From the NCBI RefSeq assembly GCF_004791025.1, contig NZ_SRUO01000018.1:63079-127078 (forward strand): DNA of 64,000 nucleotides, read 5' to 3'. This document shows, in pieces, positions 26,102 to 34,114 of the stretch. The first letter of the stretch is position 1. Each line of letters starts with the position of its first letter. The position numbers and the translations under genes were made by a program. The notes beneath the pieces are model-generated. The model was given only the letters and a program-made list of their open reading frames with translations. It had not been told where the DNA came from and searched no databases. The stretch comes from Mesorhizobium sp. M4B.F.Ca.ET.203.01.1.1. GTDB lineage: Bacteria; Pseudomonadota; Alphaproteobacteria; Rhizobiales; Rhizobiaceae.

Positions 26102-26346
26102 GTGCGGCACCTCTCCGGCGTCCTGCCCGCCGCCATGTCACTGTGTACGATACGCCGTCGCAGCTTGGTGGCAGCTTCACCGTCTCGATTGTCGAGACGC
26201 TGGCCGGAAACGCGGTGAAGGTGCGCGTCTGGTACGGACGCGCGACCGCGCAAGGCTGGGAGGCGTGGAAGGATTGGGACGGCTACACGTTCCAGACCGA
26301 TCAGGACGCCCTTACAAACGAGAGGGTAATGCCGCGTTTCAAATAG
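26098..26346 (+). CDS. Small hypothetical protein, third gene of DUF3846 operon
   Basis: 82 residues from the ATG at 26098, overlapping the previous stop by 4 bp. It has a short basic start, then a compact beta-type domain (GGSFTVSIVETLAGNAVKVR, WYGRATAQGWEAWKDWDGYT). No family was recognised. The coupling argues for a real gene in the same operon. Confidence 0.55.
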   Translation: MSAAPLRRPARRHVTVYDTPSQLGGSFTVSIVETLAGNAVKVRVWYGRATAQGWEAWKDWDGYTFQTDQDALTNERVMPRFK

Positions 26347-26383
26347 CTCAACGCGCCGCGTCGATTGACGGCGCGGCCGGTTG

Positions 26384-26671
26384 TCATAAGCGTTGCGCTG
26401 ATCGAGACGAAGGAGGCTGAGAAGCCGGTGGTTCGCCGCCCGTATACGAAGCGCGGCGCTTAGCACTTCGCGTGATCATGTCCGCAAAGCGATCCAGATC
26501 GCCAGCCAATTCTGCCGGGTCAATGATACCTTGCTGAAATAGCCGTAGAATCTCCACGGCAATGTCGTCGCGGTTGTCTCCTTCGGAGACCCCATACTTG
26601 GCGCAGCAATCGTCCACGGCTTTGGTGAAAATTGCGAGTTCAGCGGGATCCGCCATGCCGAACCTGTGCAT
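26384..26671 (-). CDS. Conserved small hypothetical protein
   Basis: 95 residues, opposite in direction to its neighbours. The sequence FGMADPAELAIFTKAVDDCC and NRDDIAVEILRLFQQGIIDP looks like a small all-helical protein common in rhizobia. The last 25 residues are low in complexity. No function is known. A start at the second Met (residue 6) is possible. Confidence 0.5.
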   Translation of the reverse strand: MHRFGMADPAELAIFTKAVDDCCAKYGVSEGDNRDDIAVEILRLFQQGIIDPAELAGDLDRFADMITRSAKRRASYTGGEPPASQPPSSRSAQRL

Positions 26672-26972
26672 GCTTGCCTCCCATCAGGCGAAAACATGAT
26701 CGACACTTCCAAGCACCCGTGTGCCCCGGCATTTTGCGGATGACAGGCCAGTATACGCCTTTCGACGCGGCGTTGCGAATCCTATTCCGAAACTTAGAAC
26801 ATGACCACTACCGCCATCCGCCAAGCCTTGGTGAACAGCTCGGAATTGTGCGGTAAGCTGTAAGAATCAGCTTCGAGGGCGAAAGCAGCAGCGCCGGGCC
26901 AGCGGCGCGCTCGGGGAGGATGGGCCACCCCGACCGAGGCGACGACCTCGCCCTCGAACCGGAGGTGATTGC
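26672..26972. other. Gene-free stretch
   Basis: Apart from short open frames nothing is supported here. The part near 26880-26960 is GC-rich with short inverted repeats (CCTCGGTC/GACCGAGG type) leading into a ribosome site GGAGG at 26961. Confidence 0.35.
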
Positions 26973-27062
26973 ATGTGGTTCCTACCACTTAGCGTCACCC
27001 TAGACGTGAAAAGGACTCGGACCACCTGGCTAGTGAGTATCCGAGTCCAATTCTGGCTCTAG
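26973..27062 (+). CDS. Candidate 29-residue small protein with internal hairpin
   Basis: ATG at 26973 with GGAGG eight bases upstream and a TAG at 27060-27062. The product (WFLPLSVTLDVKRTRTTWLV, then SIRVQFWL) has alternating hydrophobic residues like a short beta hairpin. Inside it, GGACTCGG (27013-27020) pairs with CCGAGTCC (27041-27048), and directly after it lies a second hairpin (27067-27090). It may be a true small protein or a leader peptide whose translation controls folding. Confidence 0.35.
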   Translation: MWFLPLSVTLDVKRTRTTWLVSIRVQFWL

Positions 27063-27212
27063 GAAATGGGGGCGAGCCGAAAGGCTCGTCCCTACTCCGG
27101 AACCGAATATAGCGCCTTTCTCCCACATTTCAAAGCCGGACCGCTCCAGGCCCGCATCGAACGGGCCAGGAACGAGCGAGGGGCGCCCCTCCCCTCGCGC
27201 TCCCCTCCCCAA
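27013..27212 (+). promoter_or_regulatory. Hairpin cluster in leader of 27.6-kb gene
   Basis: Three consecutive stems: 27013-27048 (GGACTCGG/CCGAGTCC), 27067-27090 (GAGCC-gaaa-GGCTC with outer GGG/CCC), and a GC-rich block at 27176-27212 whose tail, CCTCCCCTC then CTCCCCTCC, also occurs at 44532-44555. No gene covers 27063-27594, and more GC hairpins follow to 27590. The block may be a regulatory leader. Confidence 0.4.
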
Positions 27213-27594
27213 CCAAGGCCGCCGCCCCGTTTACGGTTCGGCCCGGCCATCGGCTTGTTGTCGTTTGTCGGCGGTGGAATTCCGCAGCAATCTCCTCGCC
27301 CACTGCAGCCAAAAGACCGGCGGAGAACCGGCCTGACGGCCGGTTGACGATCTGCCGATTGATGGGGCCGATGGGCGGCCGGGGCGACTAAGGCCGCGTT
27401 CTCCGGCAGCTCCAAAGTGGCAGTACGCAATCTCAATGCTGCGCACGGTACGGCGGGCCCCTGCCCGGGCGTGCAACCCTAAAGGGTTCCCCTCTCCGCT
27501 TCGCTCTGTTGCGACCGCTGGCGCGGTGCACTTGGCAGTCCCAGCCGTATTCGAGCTCCGCGATTGCGCACAACCATTTAGGAGGATCTACCTC

Positions 27595-27792
27595 ATGAGA
27601 ACGCTCGTAACCTTCTGCCAGAAGACCGGCCGCCGCCTTCGTCTGTATATCAATCGGCAAATCGCCAAACTGTCCCCTAAGGGCCAGTTGAGGATCTCCG
27701 TCGCATTCTCGCTTCCGTTCCTCGCCAAGCTCGAGGTGAGCTATCAAGTGCAGTTCGACGAAAAAGCCGACAACGACAACAAGCCGAAGTGA
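27595..27792 (+). CDS. Small conserved plasmid protein
   Basis: 65 residues; ATG at 27595 with a strong AGGAGG eight bases upstream. The sequence LVTFCQKTGRRLRLYINRQI is basic, then comes a hydrophobic stretch (ISVAFSLPFLAKLEVSYQV) and an Asp/Asn-rich tail. The good ribosome site argues for expression. Function unknown. Confidence 0.55.
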   Translation: MRTLVTFCQKTGRRLRLYINRQIAKLSPKGQLRISVAFSLPFLAKLEVSYQVQFDEKADNDNKPK

Positions 27793-27944
27793 CCGACGGC
27801 GCCGCGCCCTACCAAGCAGGGCGCGGCTTCCTGACGGCTGTTCACCGCGAATACGGGCAGGACGGCGATTGACGACGACATGAAGGACCGACTTGACTCT
27901 TTTGTTCTCATTTTGTTCACTGTTGGCAAATTGGAGACGAACCC

Positions 27945-28223
27945 ATGAAACCAATGATCGCGACCGAGACGGAGCAGCCTGAGATATATGCCACGGTAAA
28001 GCGCGAGCGGGCCGCCATTCATCGGGCCGCCAGCAAGATGTCAAAGCACATGCGTGGCCTGTCCGATGTCAGCCAGAAGCAGGTTATCGCGGAGCTAACG
28101 GCCGCTTGGATATTGGCGACCTATCCTGAAGACCTCGATCTGGCGTTGTCGCTTTCGGATGCGATGCGGCACCAGACCGACATTTACCTGAGAGAGAGCA
28201 AGAAGCCCGGCGCTCACCACTGA
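27945..28223 (+). CDS. Small helical hypothetical protein
   Basis: 92 residues, starting KPMIATETEQPEIYATVKRE after a GGAGACG ribosome site. It is all-helical, with no membrane segment and no cysteines. YPEDLDLALSLSDAMRHQTD is probably a surface helix. No family was recognised. It lies in a run of small rightward plasmid genes. Confidence 0.5.
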   Translation: MKPMIATETEQPEIYATVKRERAAIHRAASKMSKHMRGLSDVSQKQVIAELTAAWILATYPEDLDLALSLSDAMRHQTDIYLRESKKPGAHH

Positions 28224-28288
28224 TAGTTCAGCGTAGCCGTGGCCCATCGCCTGCCAGGATCGATCGCGAATGGCCGTATCAAGTGGCT

Positions 28289-28600
28289 ATGCCTGACGAC
28301 CTATGCACGGGGCGCAGCTTCACATTGATCCGCGAATTTTGCGAAGAGCGCAGGCTATCCTCAATGAAAAGGCTAGTGCAGGCGATATGGCCGGACGGCC
28401 AATATGAGGACTGGCGGCTCTACTGCTTCGCGGACGAGGCCTCCGCACAGGCGTTCCTTGACCACTTCCCAGGCGTGGTGTTCGATCCAAAGCGCGACCG
28501 GGAAAATGGCAAGGCGCATGGCGTCTGGCGCCGGACGGGTAAGTACAAGAGAATTCTCGATCTCGGGCCCTTGAGCGTTCCCGAGATCCTGCGGAATTGA
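28289..28600 (+). CDS. Small hypothetical protein before SRAP gene
   Basis: 103 residues from the ATG at 28289; a GTG two codons earlier and an internal ATG at 28364 (KRLVQAIWPDG) are alternatives. The core WRLYCFADEASAQAFLDHFP and VVFDPKRDRENGKAHGVWRR is a compact alpha/beta pattern. No family was recognised. It ends 9 bp before the SRAP gene and is probably co-transcribed. Confidence 0.5.
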   Translation: MPDDLCTGRSFTLIREFCEERRLSSMKRLVQAIWPDGQYEDWRLYCFADEASAQAFLDHFPGVVFDPKRDRENGKAHGVWRRTGKYKRILDLGPLSVPEILRN

Positions 28601-28609
28601 GGCAACGCC

Positions 28610-29305
28610 ATGTGCGGACGTTACACTCGGTATTTGCCCTGGTCGGAAATTCACCGGCTTTATCGACTGACGGCGCCAGCCGAAATCGGCCGCAACGATG
28701 CGCCGCGCTACAACATTGCGCCCACGGAAGAAGTGCCGTTCGTCACTGCCGGCGAGAACGGGAGCCACCGGCTTCGCGAGGGCCGTTGGTGGCTCGTGCC
28801 GTTCTGGGCGAATGAAGTTCCCAAATTCCAGATGTTCAATGCCAAATCAGAAGAAGCTGACAGCAAGCCGTCATTTCGCGACGCCTTCAAGTCGAAGCGC
28901 TGCTTGATTCCGGCTGACGGCTTCTATGAATGGACGATATCGCCGGCCGACAAGAAGCAGCGCGATCCTTGGTACATCTTTCTGCCGGAGCATCGGCCGT
29001 TTTCGTTTGCCGGCCTCTGGGCCTACAATTCAACGCTCGACATCACGAGCTGCACCATCCTGACTGCCGCCGCATCCGAACCCATGAAGCAGATCCACGA
29101 CCGCCAGCCTGTCATCCTCGACCAGTCCGCTTACGAAGCTTGGCTTGATCCGGCGACGCCAGTCCCCGAGGCGAAACAACTGCTTGATCTCAATCTAGAT
29201 GGCCAACTGCAATTCTATCGGGTGAGCCGGGACGTAAACGCGACCGTCAAAGACGGGAAGCCAAACGACAGCCAACACATGATCGAGCCGATATCGCTGC
29301 TATGA
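28610..29305 (+). CDS. SRAP-domain protein (YedK/HMCES-like)
   Basis: 231 residues. The start MCGRYT places the catalytic Cys at position 2 after Met removal. PRYNIAPTEEVPFV, then RCLIPADGFYEW, then ASEPMKQIHDRQPVIL follow the SRAP family through its conserved Asn, Glu and His. SRAP proteins bind single-stranded DNA and form a covalent link with abasic sites, protecting them. Such a function would help DNA that enters as a single strand. It overlaps the next small gene by 4 bp. Confidence 0.9.
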   Translation: MCGRYTRYLPWSEIHRLYRLTAPAEIGRNDAPRYNIAPTEEVPFVTAGENGSHRLREGRWWLVPFWANEVPKFQMFNAKSEEADSKPSFRDAFKSKRCLIPADGFYEWTISPADKKQRDPWYIFLPEHRPFSFAGLWAYNSTLDITSCTILTAAASEPMKQIHDRQPVILDQSAYEAWLDPATPVPEAKQLLDLNLDGQLQFYRVSRDVNATVKDGKPNDSQHMIEPISLL

Positions 29306-29484
29306 GCGACGAACTGATCCGCCTTCCTGGTGTAATGGAGCCCGTAACGCGCCCCGGCATTCAACACCATAGGTGCGAGCATCCCGGCTGCGGCAAGAAT
29401 GCGGGATGGGGCTTTGCCAAGCCTCGGCAGCCATCGCACTGGTTCTGTTTCGAGCACCGCGCCGAAGGCGAGCGCTATTTATGA
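29302..29484 (+). CDS. Small Cys/His protein coupled to SRAP
   Basis: 60 residues, ATGA overlap with the SRAP stop. HRCEHPGCGKNAGWGFAKP and HWFCFEHRAEGE form a likely zinc-binding site of Cys and His pairs. It resembles small rhizobial zinc-finger-like proteins. Function unknown; the coupling to SRAP suggests related DNA work. Confidence 0.6.
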   Translation: MSDELIRLPGVMEPVTRPGIQHHRCEHPGCGKNAGWGFAKPRQPSHWFCFEHRAEGERYL

Positions 29485-29494
29485 GGAGGCGTGG

Positions 29495-29740
29495 GTGATC
29501 AGACAGCCAAGGCGACAGGGCGAATACCCCGACCGCGAGATCGACTGCCAGGAGGCAATGGAGCCAGGCTTTCAGGCGATCGTCGATTGCATGCTTGATG
29601 CCGGGTGGACGCGTGGGGAGATCATGTGCTCGCTGCGGCGCCTGATCGCAGCCGACAACATGGCGCAAAAGGAAAACGCCAAACTTGCGACTGAACTCGC
29701 CTTTATGCGGGCGATGGTGCGCGCTGGCCGGCATCTCTAG
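29495..29740 (+). CDS. Small hypothetical protein
   Basis: 81 residues from the GTG at 29495, with GGAGG six bases upstream. It is all-helical: DREIDCQEAMEPGFQAIVDC, DAGWTRGEIMCSLRRLIAAD, AFMRAMVRAG. No family was recognised. It follows the zinc-finger-like gene by 10 bp and shares its transcript. Confidence 0.55.
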   Translation: MIRQPRRQGEYPDREIDCQEAMEPGFQAIVDCMLDAGWTRGEIMCSLRRLIAADNMAQKENAKLATELAFMRAMVRAGRHL

Positions 29741-29918
29741 TCCTTGACGATTGCCAAGCCGGCGTCAGATGGCTTCGAAGGGCGATTATATTTTTTACAA
29801 GCGCGGCTGGCGTTTCGGGGCTAGGACGCGCGCTTCCCGCAAGAGCGACGCCCAATTGTGTGGCCCAAGGAAGTAGATAGCCGCTTTGGTCCAAGCCGCG
29901 ACCAGAGACGGGTTAGAG

Positions 29919-30107
29919 ATGAAGCGGATCAGGACCGACAACATCGCGACCGGCTACAAAGGCAAGCCGCACGCTGGCCCCGTAGACGACGAATCGAAAC
30001 ATTTCATCTACTGCCCGGTCTGCCGGCAGACGTTCGACGCGCGCGATTTAGGGCAGGTGTTTCATCATGCCCAGCCGGAGCACGAGCCGCTGATGCCTGT
30101 AAATTGA
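29919..30107 (+). CDS. Small CPVC zinc-finger-like protein
   Basis: 62 residues. The segment FIYCPVCRQTFDARDLGQVF then HHAQPEHEP gives a Cys-x2-Cys ... His-His pattern suited to one zinc ion. The start at 29919 (KRIRTDNIATGYKG) is better than the upstream in-frame ATG at 29886. No function is known. Confidence 0.5.
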   Translation: MKRIRTDNIATGYKGKPHAGPVDDESKHFIYCPVCRQTFDARDLGQVFHHAQPEHEPLMPVN

Positions 30108-30315
30108 AAAGACCGCCAGCCACTGGCAACCTTATGGTGTTCCAAGCGGCAGTTTCCAATGCACCATCGACGTGCCGAGAAGGAGTAAGGCCAGGGGAGA
30201 ATTGGAACCATTGTGGCAATGGTAGCTTGCTTCAAGTACGCGTACTTCGCGGACACAATCTCACGACGGTGATTGACTGAGTTGGCACAAATGCCGCTCC
30301 TTCGCGTGCAAGGGG

Positions 30316-30355
30316 AATCCCGAGCCGGACTCTTATGTCAGGTGGGTACCACTAG
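30316..30355 (-). repeat. Copy of a 39-bp repeated sequence, possible IS end
   Basis: Read on the minus strand, TGGTACCCACC is followed by a 17-bp block TGACATAAGAGTCCG that recurs at 62202-62240 with a few differences at regular positions. It touches the end of the small gene at 30352. It looks like the terminus of a mobile element, but no transposase is next to it. Confidence 0.5.
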
Positions 30356-30606
30356 GCGAGGCCGCCGATGAAGCCGCTCAGCTCGTCTAGTCGCACCATC
30401 GAGAGGCGCACCGCGCCGCGACAGCCGCGCGCCCTGCACATGGTTTCGCGCTCCAGCTCGTCGATGTAGAGAAATTCACGCTCCGGCGACGTGCAAACGA
30501 TCGCCCGCGTGAGATAGTGGACGTGGCCACATTTTTTGCAGCGCGCTTCCAGCTTTTGATTGTCGGCCAGGTCGCCGACACGAATGTTTCGCTTCCAGCT
30601 TTTCAT
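30352..30606 (-). CDS. Zinc-ribbon-like protein coupled to Y-family polymerase
   Basis: 84 residues; the ATG at 30606 overlaps the polymerase stop by 4 bp. RCKKCGHVHYLTRAIVC and TMCRARGCRGAVRL supply a Cys4-type zinc site. The start is KSWKRNIRVGDLADN. The coupling suggests work with the translesion polymerase, but this is inference. Confidence 0.6.
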   Translation of the reverse strand: MKSWKRNIRVGDLADNQKLEARCKKCGHVHYLTRAIVCTSPEREFLYIDELERETMCRARGCRGAVRLSMVRLDELSGFIGGLA

Positions 30607-31871
30607 CACCAGAAGTCCTCCGCTGAAGGAATGCGCGTATAACTGATCTTGCCGCCTACGTGGCCGCCGGCGGGCGGCCGCCACTGGCCGAGACTGACGA
30701 CCGTGCCGGCATAGCGCGTATTCAGATTGTCGATTGCCTTGCTGGCGTTTTCCCAGCGCCGTCGCTGGCAATCGTCATTGAGCAGCAAATCGAGCTGGCG
30801 TTCATGTGATGGCGACAAGTCGTAGAGCGTGACGCCAATCCGAAAAATCATCAGGCCGCGCGGGTGGTCCTTCCGTACCTGGTCCCACAGTTCCGAAAGC
30901 GCCGACAGTATGGCCTGGTCGTCGTTGACGACCGGCAAATGGCGCTTTCCCATCCAAGACCCGTCTCGGATCGACAGCCAAAGCCACAAGCCCCCCGCAT
31001 AGAAGTTTTCTCGCCTCAGCCGCCGTGCCGCCTTGATCAGTAGCAGGCGCGAGATTTCGCGCGCGCCGCGGATCGTCCGTGACTCCGGCGGCAGCACGCG
31101 GCCATGGCCGAACATGCCACGGCTCGAGGCGGGTGCTTGGATGTCATAACCGTGCAGCGCGTACCAAAGGCGCTCTCCGGTAACATTGCCCCAAAGCTTG
31201 CGCATATGCTTCGCCTGGACGTTGTAAAGCTGTTCCGTCGTGAAGATGCCGGCACGATAGAGCCGCTTTGCCATGTTGCCGCCGACACCTGGAATGTCTT
31301 CCATTGTGATGGCGAGCAGCGCAGCCGGAAGGTCTTCCGGCCGCCAGATCGTCAGCCCGTCACCATATCGGCCGCCGTCGCGCTTGCCGGCCTTGCAGGC
31401 AATTTTCGCGAGCTGCCGGTTGGCCGCAAACCCGATCGTGCAAGTGATCCATGGTCCGACATTTTCGGCAACCGACGCCTTGATCTTCGCCGACAGGGCG
31501 AGCGGGTCAGTTCGGCCCGCCTCGTCGAGGCGGCACGTCAGCTCATCGATCGATTTCGCCGTGTCGATCGGAATGACCGTTTCAATTTCCGATAAGAGCG
31601 CATTATGTGCCCGGCGATACAAATCCGGCTTTTGCGGAACTAGAACGAGCTCCGGGCAAAGCCGCTTCGCCTCGTTGATCGGCATAACATTCTTGACGCC
31701 ATACGCTTTTGCTTCGCGGCTGCATGCGATCACGGCCGTTCTGTCCGTGCCCTCGAAGGGTACGACACCGATCGGCCGACCGCGCAGGCGTCGGTCGCAC
31801 TGCTGTTCGACCGACGCGAAAAAGCCGTCGAAATCCAAATAGAGCCGTTCGATGGTTTCCGGCTTGCGCAT
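30606..31871 (-). CDS. dinB: Y-family DNA polymerase (DinB/Pol IV-like)
   Basis: 421 residues. Catalytic landmarks: YLDFDGFFASVEQQ (about 9-22), CSREAKAYGVKNVMPI, KSIDELTCRL (second metal site, about 105-115) and IPGVGGNMAKRLYRAGI (helix-hairpin-helix of the thumb). The little-finger region follows to the end. Plasmid-borne DinB relatives copy past DNA lesions. The family motif SIDEA-Y is SIDELTC here, typical of a divergent branch. It lies in an operon with small genes at 30352 and 31940. Confidence 0.88.
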   Translation of the reverse strand: MRKPETIERLYLDFDGFFASVEQQCDRRLRGRPIGVVPFEGTDRTAVIACSREAKAYGVKNVMPINEAKRLCPELVLVPQKPDLYRRAHNALLSEIETVIPIDTAKSIDELTCRLDEAGRTDPLALSAKIKASVAENVGPWITCTIGFAANRQLAKIACKAGKRDGGRYGDGLTIWRPEDLPAALLAITMEDIPGVGGNMAKRLYRAGIFTTEQLYNVQAKHMRKLWGNVTGERLWYALHGYDIQAPASSRGMFGHGRVLPPESRTIRGAREISRLLLIKAARRLRRENFYAGGLWLWLSIRDGSWMGKRHLPVVNDDQAILSALSELWDQVRKDHPRGLMIFRIGVTLYDLSPSHERQLDLLLNDDCQRRRWENASKAIDNLNTRYAGTVVSLGQWRPPAGGHVGGKISYTRIPSAEDFW

Positions 31872-31939
31872 GGTTGCTCCTGTTGCATGAACAAAAGCAG
31901 AACACCCGCCGCCGGTTCCTCGTCAAGAGGAATTTTTTC

Positions 31940-32197
31940 TTATGCGCAGTTTGTCTGGCGCGCTCCTGCAGCATCCAACAATCGCAGGCCGTGATCAGTC
32001 AGGCCGAGAGACGTGCGGCTCCCCGCCGTCAAAACGGGATGCTGGACCACCGCAAGCTTATGATCGAGCAAAATCCGGACACGGCGCCACGGCAAATCGA
32101 GTTCTTCGCCGCACGCGATTAACTCCATGTCAGCCAGGGCATTGCGCCGTTGATCATCCGTCATAGGCGGCGCTGCATGCCAGTCTATCGAGCTCAT
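31940..32197 (-). CDS. Small hypothetical protein upstream of dinB
   Basis: 85 residues with a DNA-binding-like helical layout (DDQRRNALADMELIACGEEL, DLPWRRVRILLDHKLA, then LTDHGLRLLDAAG), like a small winged-helix protein. It lies 68 bp before dinB in the same direction and might regulate it. No family was recognised. Confidence 0.5.
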   Translation of the reverse strand: MSSIDWHAAPPMTDDQRRNALADMELIACGEELDLPWRRVRILLDHKLAVVQHPVLTAGSRTSLGLTDHGLRLLDAAGARQTNCA

Positions 32198-32726
32198 TTC
32201 GTTCTCCAGACCTGATTTTTCGCCCGCTTTCCTACCTGAGATATTCCGCGCCGGACAGCAATAGTGGGGTGAAAATCCGACGCTTGGTGTCCGAAACGAA
32301 ATGCCGCTCTCGACCCCCTCGCCGACCCCTTAAAGGGAGGTCAAAGGATAGTCATGGCCCGGAGACCTGGCCATACGCGCGGGAAATGCCAGCTTTGCGC
32401 CCAAATGCGGTCGTTCAGGCCGGTATCACGAGTTCCCAAAAGCTGCCCTTTATCTGGAGCCGGTTTCTCGTCACATTGGGGCTAAAGGACTGGCGGGTTT
32501 TGAGCAAATACTCTGTGAAGCCGCCTTTCCGAGGGACAATATCTGACACCTAGAGCGGGTAAGCCCCGTGGCCGGGGACCATGCCACTCTGTGGACGAGC
32601 CACACCGGCGGCGATTTCGGGGGATGCGTCCATGACGGGACGCTGACATTCGAGGCGCTATATGGCATCCAAGACAGCATCTTACAGACACCCGAAGTAA
32701 GCTCGGGATCGACAGAGGGGCGGTCG
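32198..32726. other. Gene-free boundary region
   Basis: About 530 bp with no gene I can support. Composition and lack of coding pattern suggest a junction between the small-gene backbone on the left and the defence-like island on the right. No direct repeats marking an insertion were found by eye. Confidence 0.4.
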
Positions 32727-33194
32727 ATGCATCCACGATTTCTGGAGAAGGTTGAGGGCCTTCACGCGTCTTACGAGAAGCTAATTGCGATGACGCCGCA
32801 CGCCGGTACGCCGCCACCGACAAATATTCCCGTCGGCGGCGTCTACCTGTTTAGCGAGGGTGACGAGCCCCTGTATGTAGGCCGTTCAAACCGTCTGCGC
32901 GAGCGCTACTTCCTCCACACCCGAAACGGGTCGCGCCACAACCAGGCGAGTTTCGCCTTCCGGATTGCATTCCAGCTGCTGGACCTCCCCGCCGCCCGCT
33001 ATACGAAGGAGGGCGGTCGCAAGGAGATCGCCCTCATGGAAGACTTCATCCGGGAGTTTGCAGCAGCCAAGACGCGCATCCGCAACATGAACTACCGCTA
33101 TGTTGAGGAAACGGACCAGACGCGGCAGGCGCTGCTTGAAATCTACGTCGCAACCGTGCTGTACACGCCCTACAACGACTTTAGGACCCACTGA
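32727..33194 (+). CDS. GIY-YIG nuclease-domain protein
   Basis: 155 residues from the ATG at 32727. The GIY-YIG core is GGVYLFSEGDEPLYVGRSNR followed by LRERY, with the catalytic Arg in place. KEGGRKEIALMEDFIREF is likely to hold the metal-binding Glu. The end (YVATVLYTPYNDF) is typical of single-domain family members. It is followed after 1 bp by the DUF2971 gene, so the two form one unit. A role in cutting foreign DNA is possible but not shown. Confidence 0.75.
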   Translation: MHPRFLEKVEGLHASYEKLIAMTPHAGTPPPTNIPVGGVYLFSEGDEPLYVGRSNRLRERYFLHTRNGSRHNQASFAFRIAFQLLDLPAARYTKEGGRKEIALMEDFIREFAAAKTRIRNMNYRYVEETDQTRQALLEIYVATVLYTPYNDFRTH

Positions 33195-33195
33195 C

Positions 33196-33879
33196 ATGCG
33201 GCGGCTATACCACTTCCTGAAGGCCCAGTACGCGGTCGCTGCCATCAAGAAGCGGTGCCTACGCGTCTCCCGCATCGAAGACCTCAATGACGCCTTCGAA
33301 TTCATCGGCATCGCGCTCGACGACAAGCGCGACCGCATCCACCTGTCCTCGTACCGCCGCCGGCTAGACCTGGAGCAGGGCATCATCTGCATGAGCGAAA
33401 CGTGGTCGAAGCCGCAGATGTGGGGGCACTATGGCGAAAGCTTTCGCGGGATGGTGCTTGGGTTTGACGTTTCGGAAGGGGACTTCTTCAAGGTCCGTTA
33501 CCGCAAAACGAGGCCGCGCCTGGCCGACCTCGGACTGTCGTCGTATGCCGAAATCGGGCCTGAGCACCTTAAAGAGTTCGCGCGGATAAAGTCTGACGGT
33601 TGGGCGTATGAAGACGAATGGCGCTGGCTACTGCCACTGGTGAACTCCGAGGTCATCCAAGGCCAGACGCACTACTTCCAGCCATTCGGGCCTAACCTGC
33701 GATTGAAGGAAATCATTGCAGGTCCGAAGTTCCGCGAGCGTTCCTACGAGCAGATGCGGGAGATGGTGAAGGGGATGGGCGTCGAGGTGATGCTGGCACG
33801 GGGCGACTTCGCCAAGTTCGAGGTCACCCGTCAACGCCAGCTCAGTTTGTGGCCGCCTGTTCGTCCGCAGACTCCCTAA
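33196..33879 (+). CDS. DUF2971-family protein
   Basis: 227 residues. RLYHFLKAQYAVAAIKKR and RVSRIEDLNDAFEF, then ICMSETWSKPQMWGHYGESF and MVLGFDV, are the classic DUF2971 landmarks. YEDEWRWLLPL is the third conserved block. DUF2971 genes are common in phage-defence neighbourhoods, but their biochemical role is unknown. It starts 1 bp after the GIY-YIG gene. No membrane segment. Confidence 0.75.
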   Translation: MRRLYHFLKAQYAVAAIKKRCLRVSRIEDLNDAFEFIGIALDDKRDRIHLSSYRRRLDLEQGIICMSETWSKPQMWGHYGESFRGMVLGFDVSEGDFFKVRYRKTRPRLADLGLSSYAEIGPEHLKEFARIKSDGWAYEDEWRWLLPLVNSEVIQGQTHYFQPFGPNLRLKEIIAGPKFRERSYEQMREMVKGMGVEVMLARGDFAKFEVTRQRQLSLWPPVRPQTP

Positions 33880-34114
33880 CGGCGGCAAGGCGGTGGCAGT
33901 TCGGCTGGTGAGAGTGAAAAGAAGGCAGACTGCCCGCTCGGGACGTACCTCAACGTCTGATATCACCGCGGTGGCCGGAAAGAGTCATTCTGCATTCGAC
34001 CCCATTGTGTCTGTCTGAAACGCGCCCATGCACGGTCATTCTATCGGCGTTTGCCTTCCTCCGGAAGCCGACGTCGCTGGTTCAGATGCTAACGGCGACC
34101 AAACAGCGGAAAAG

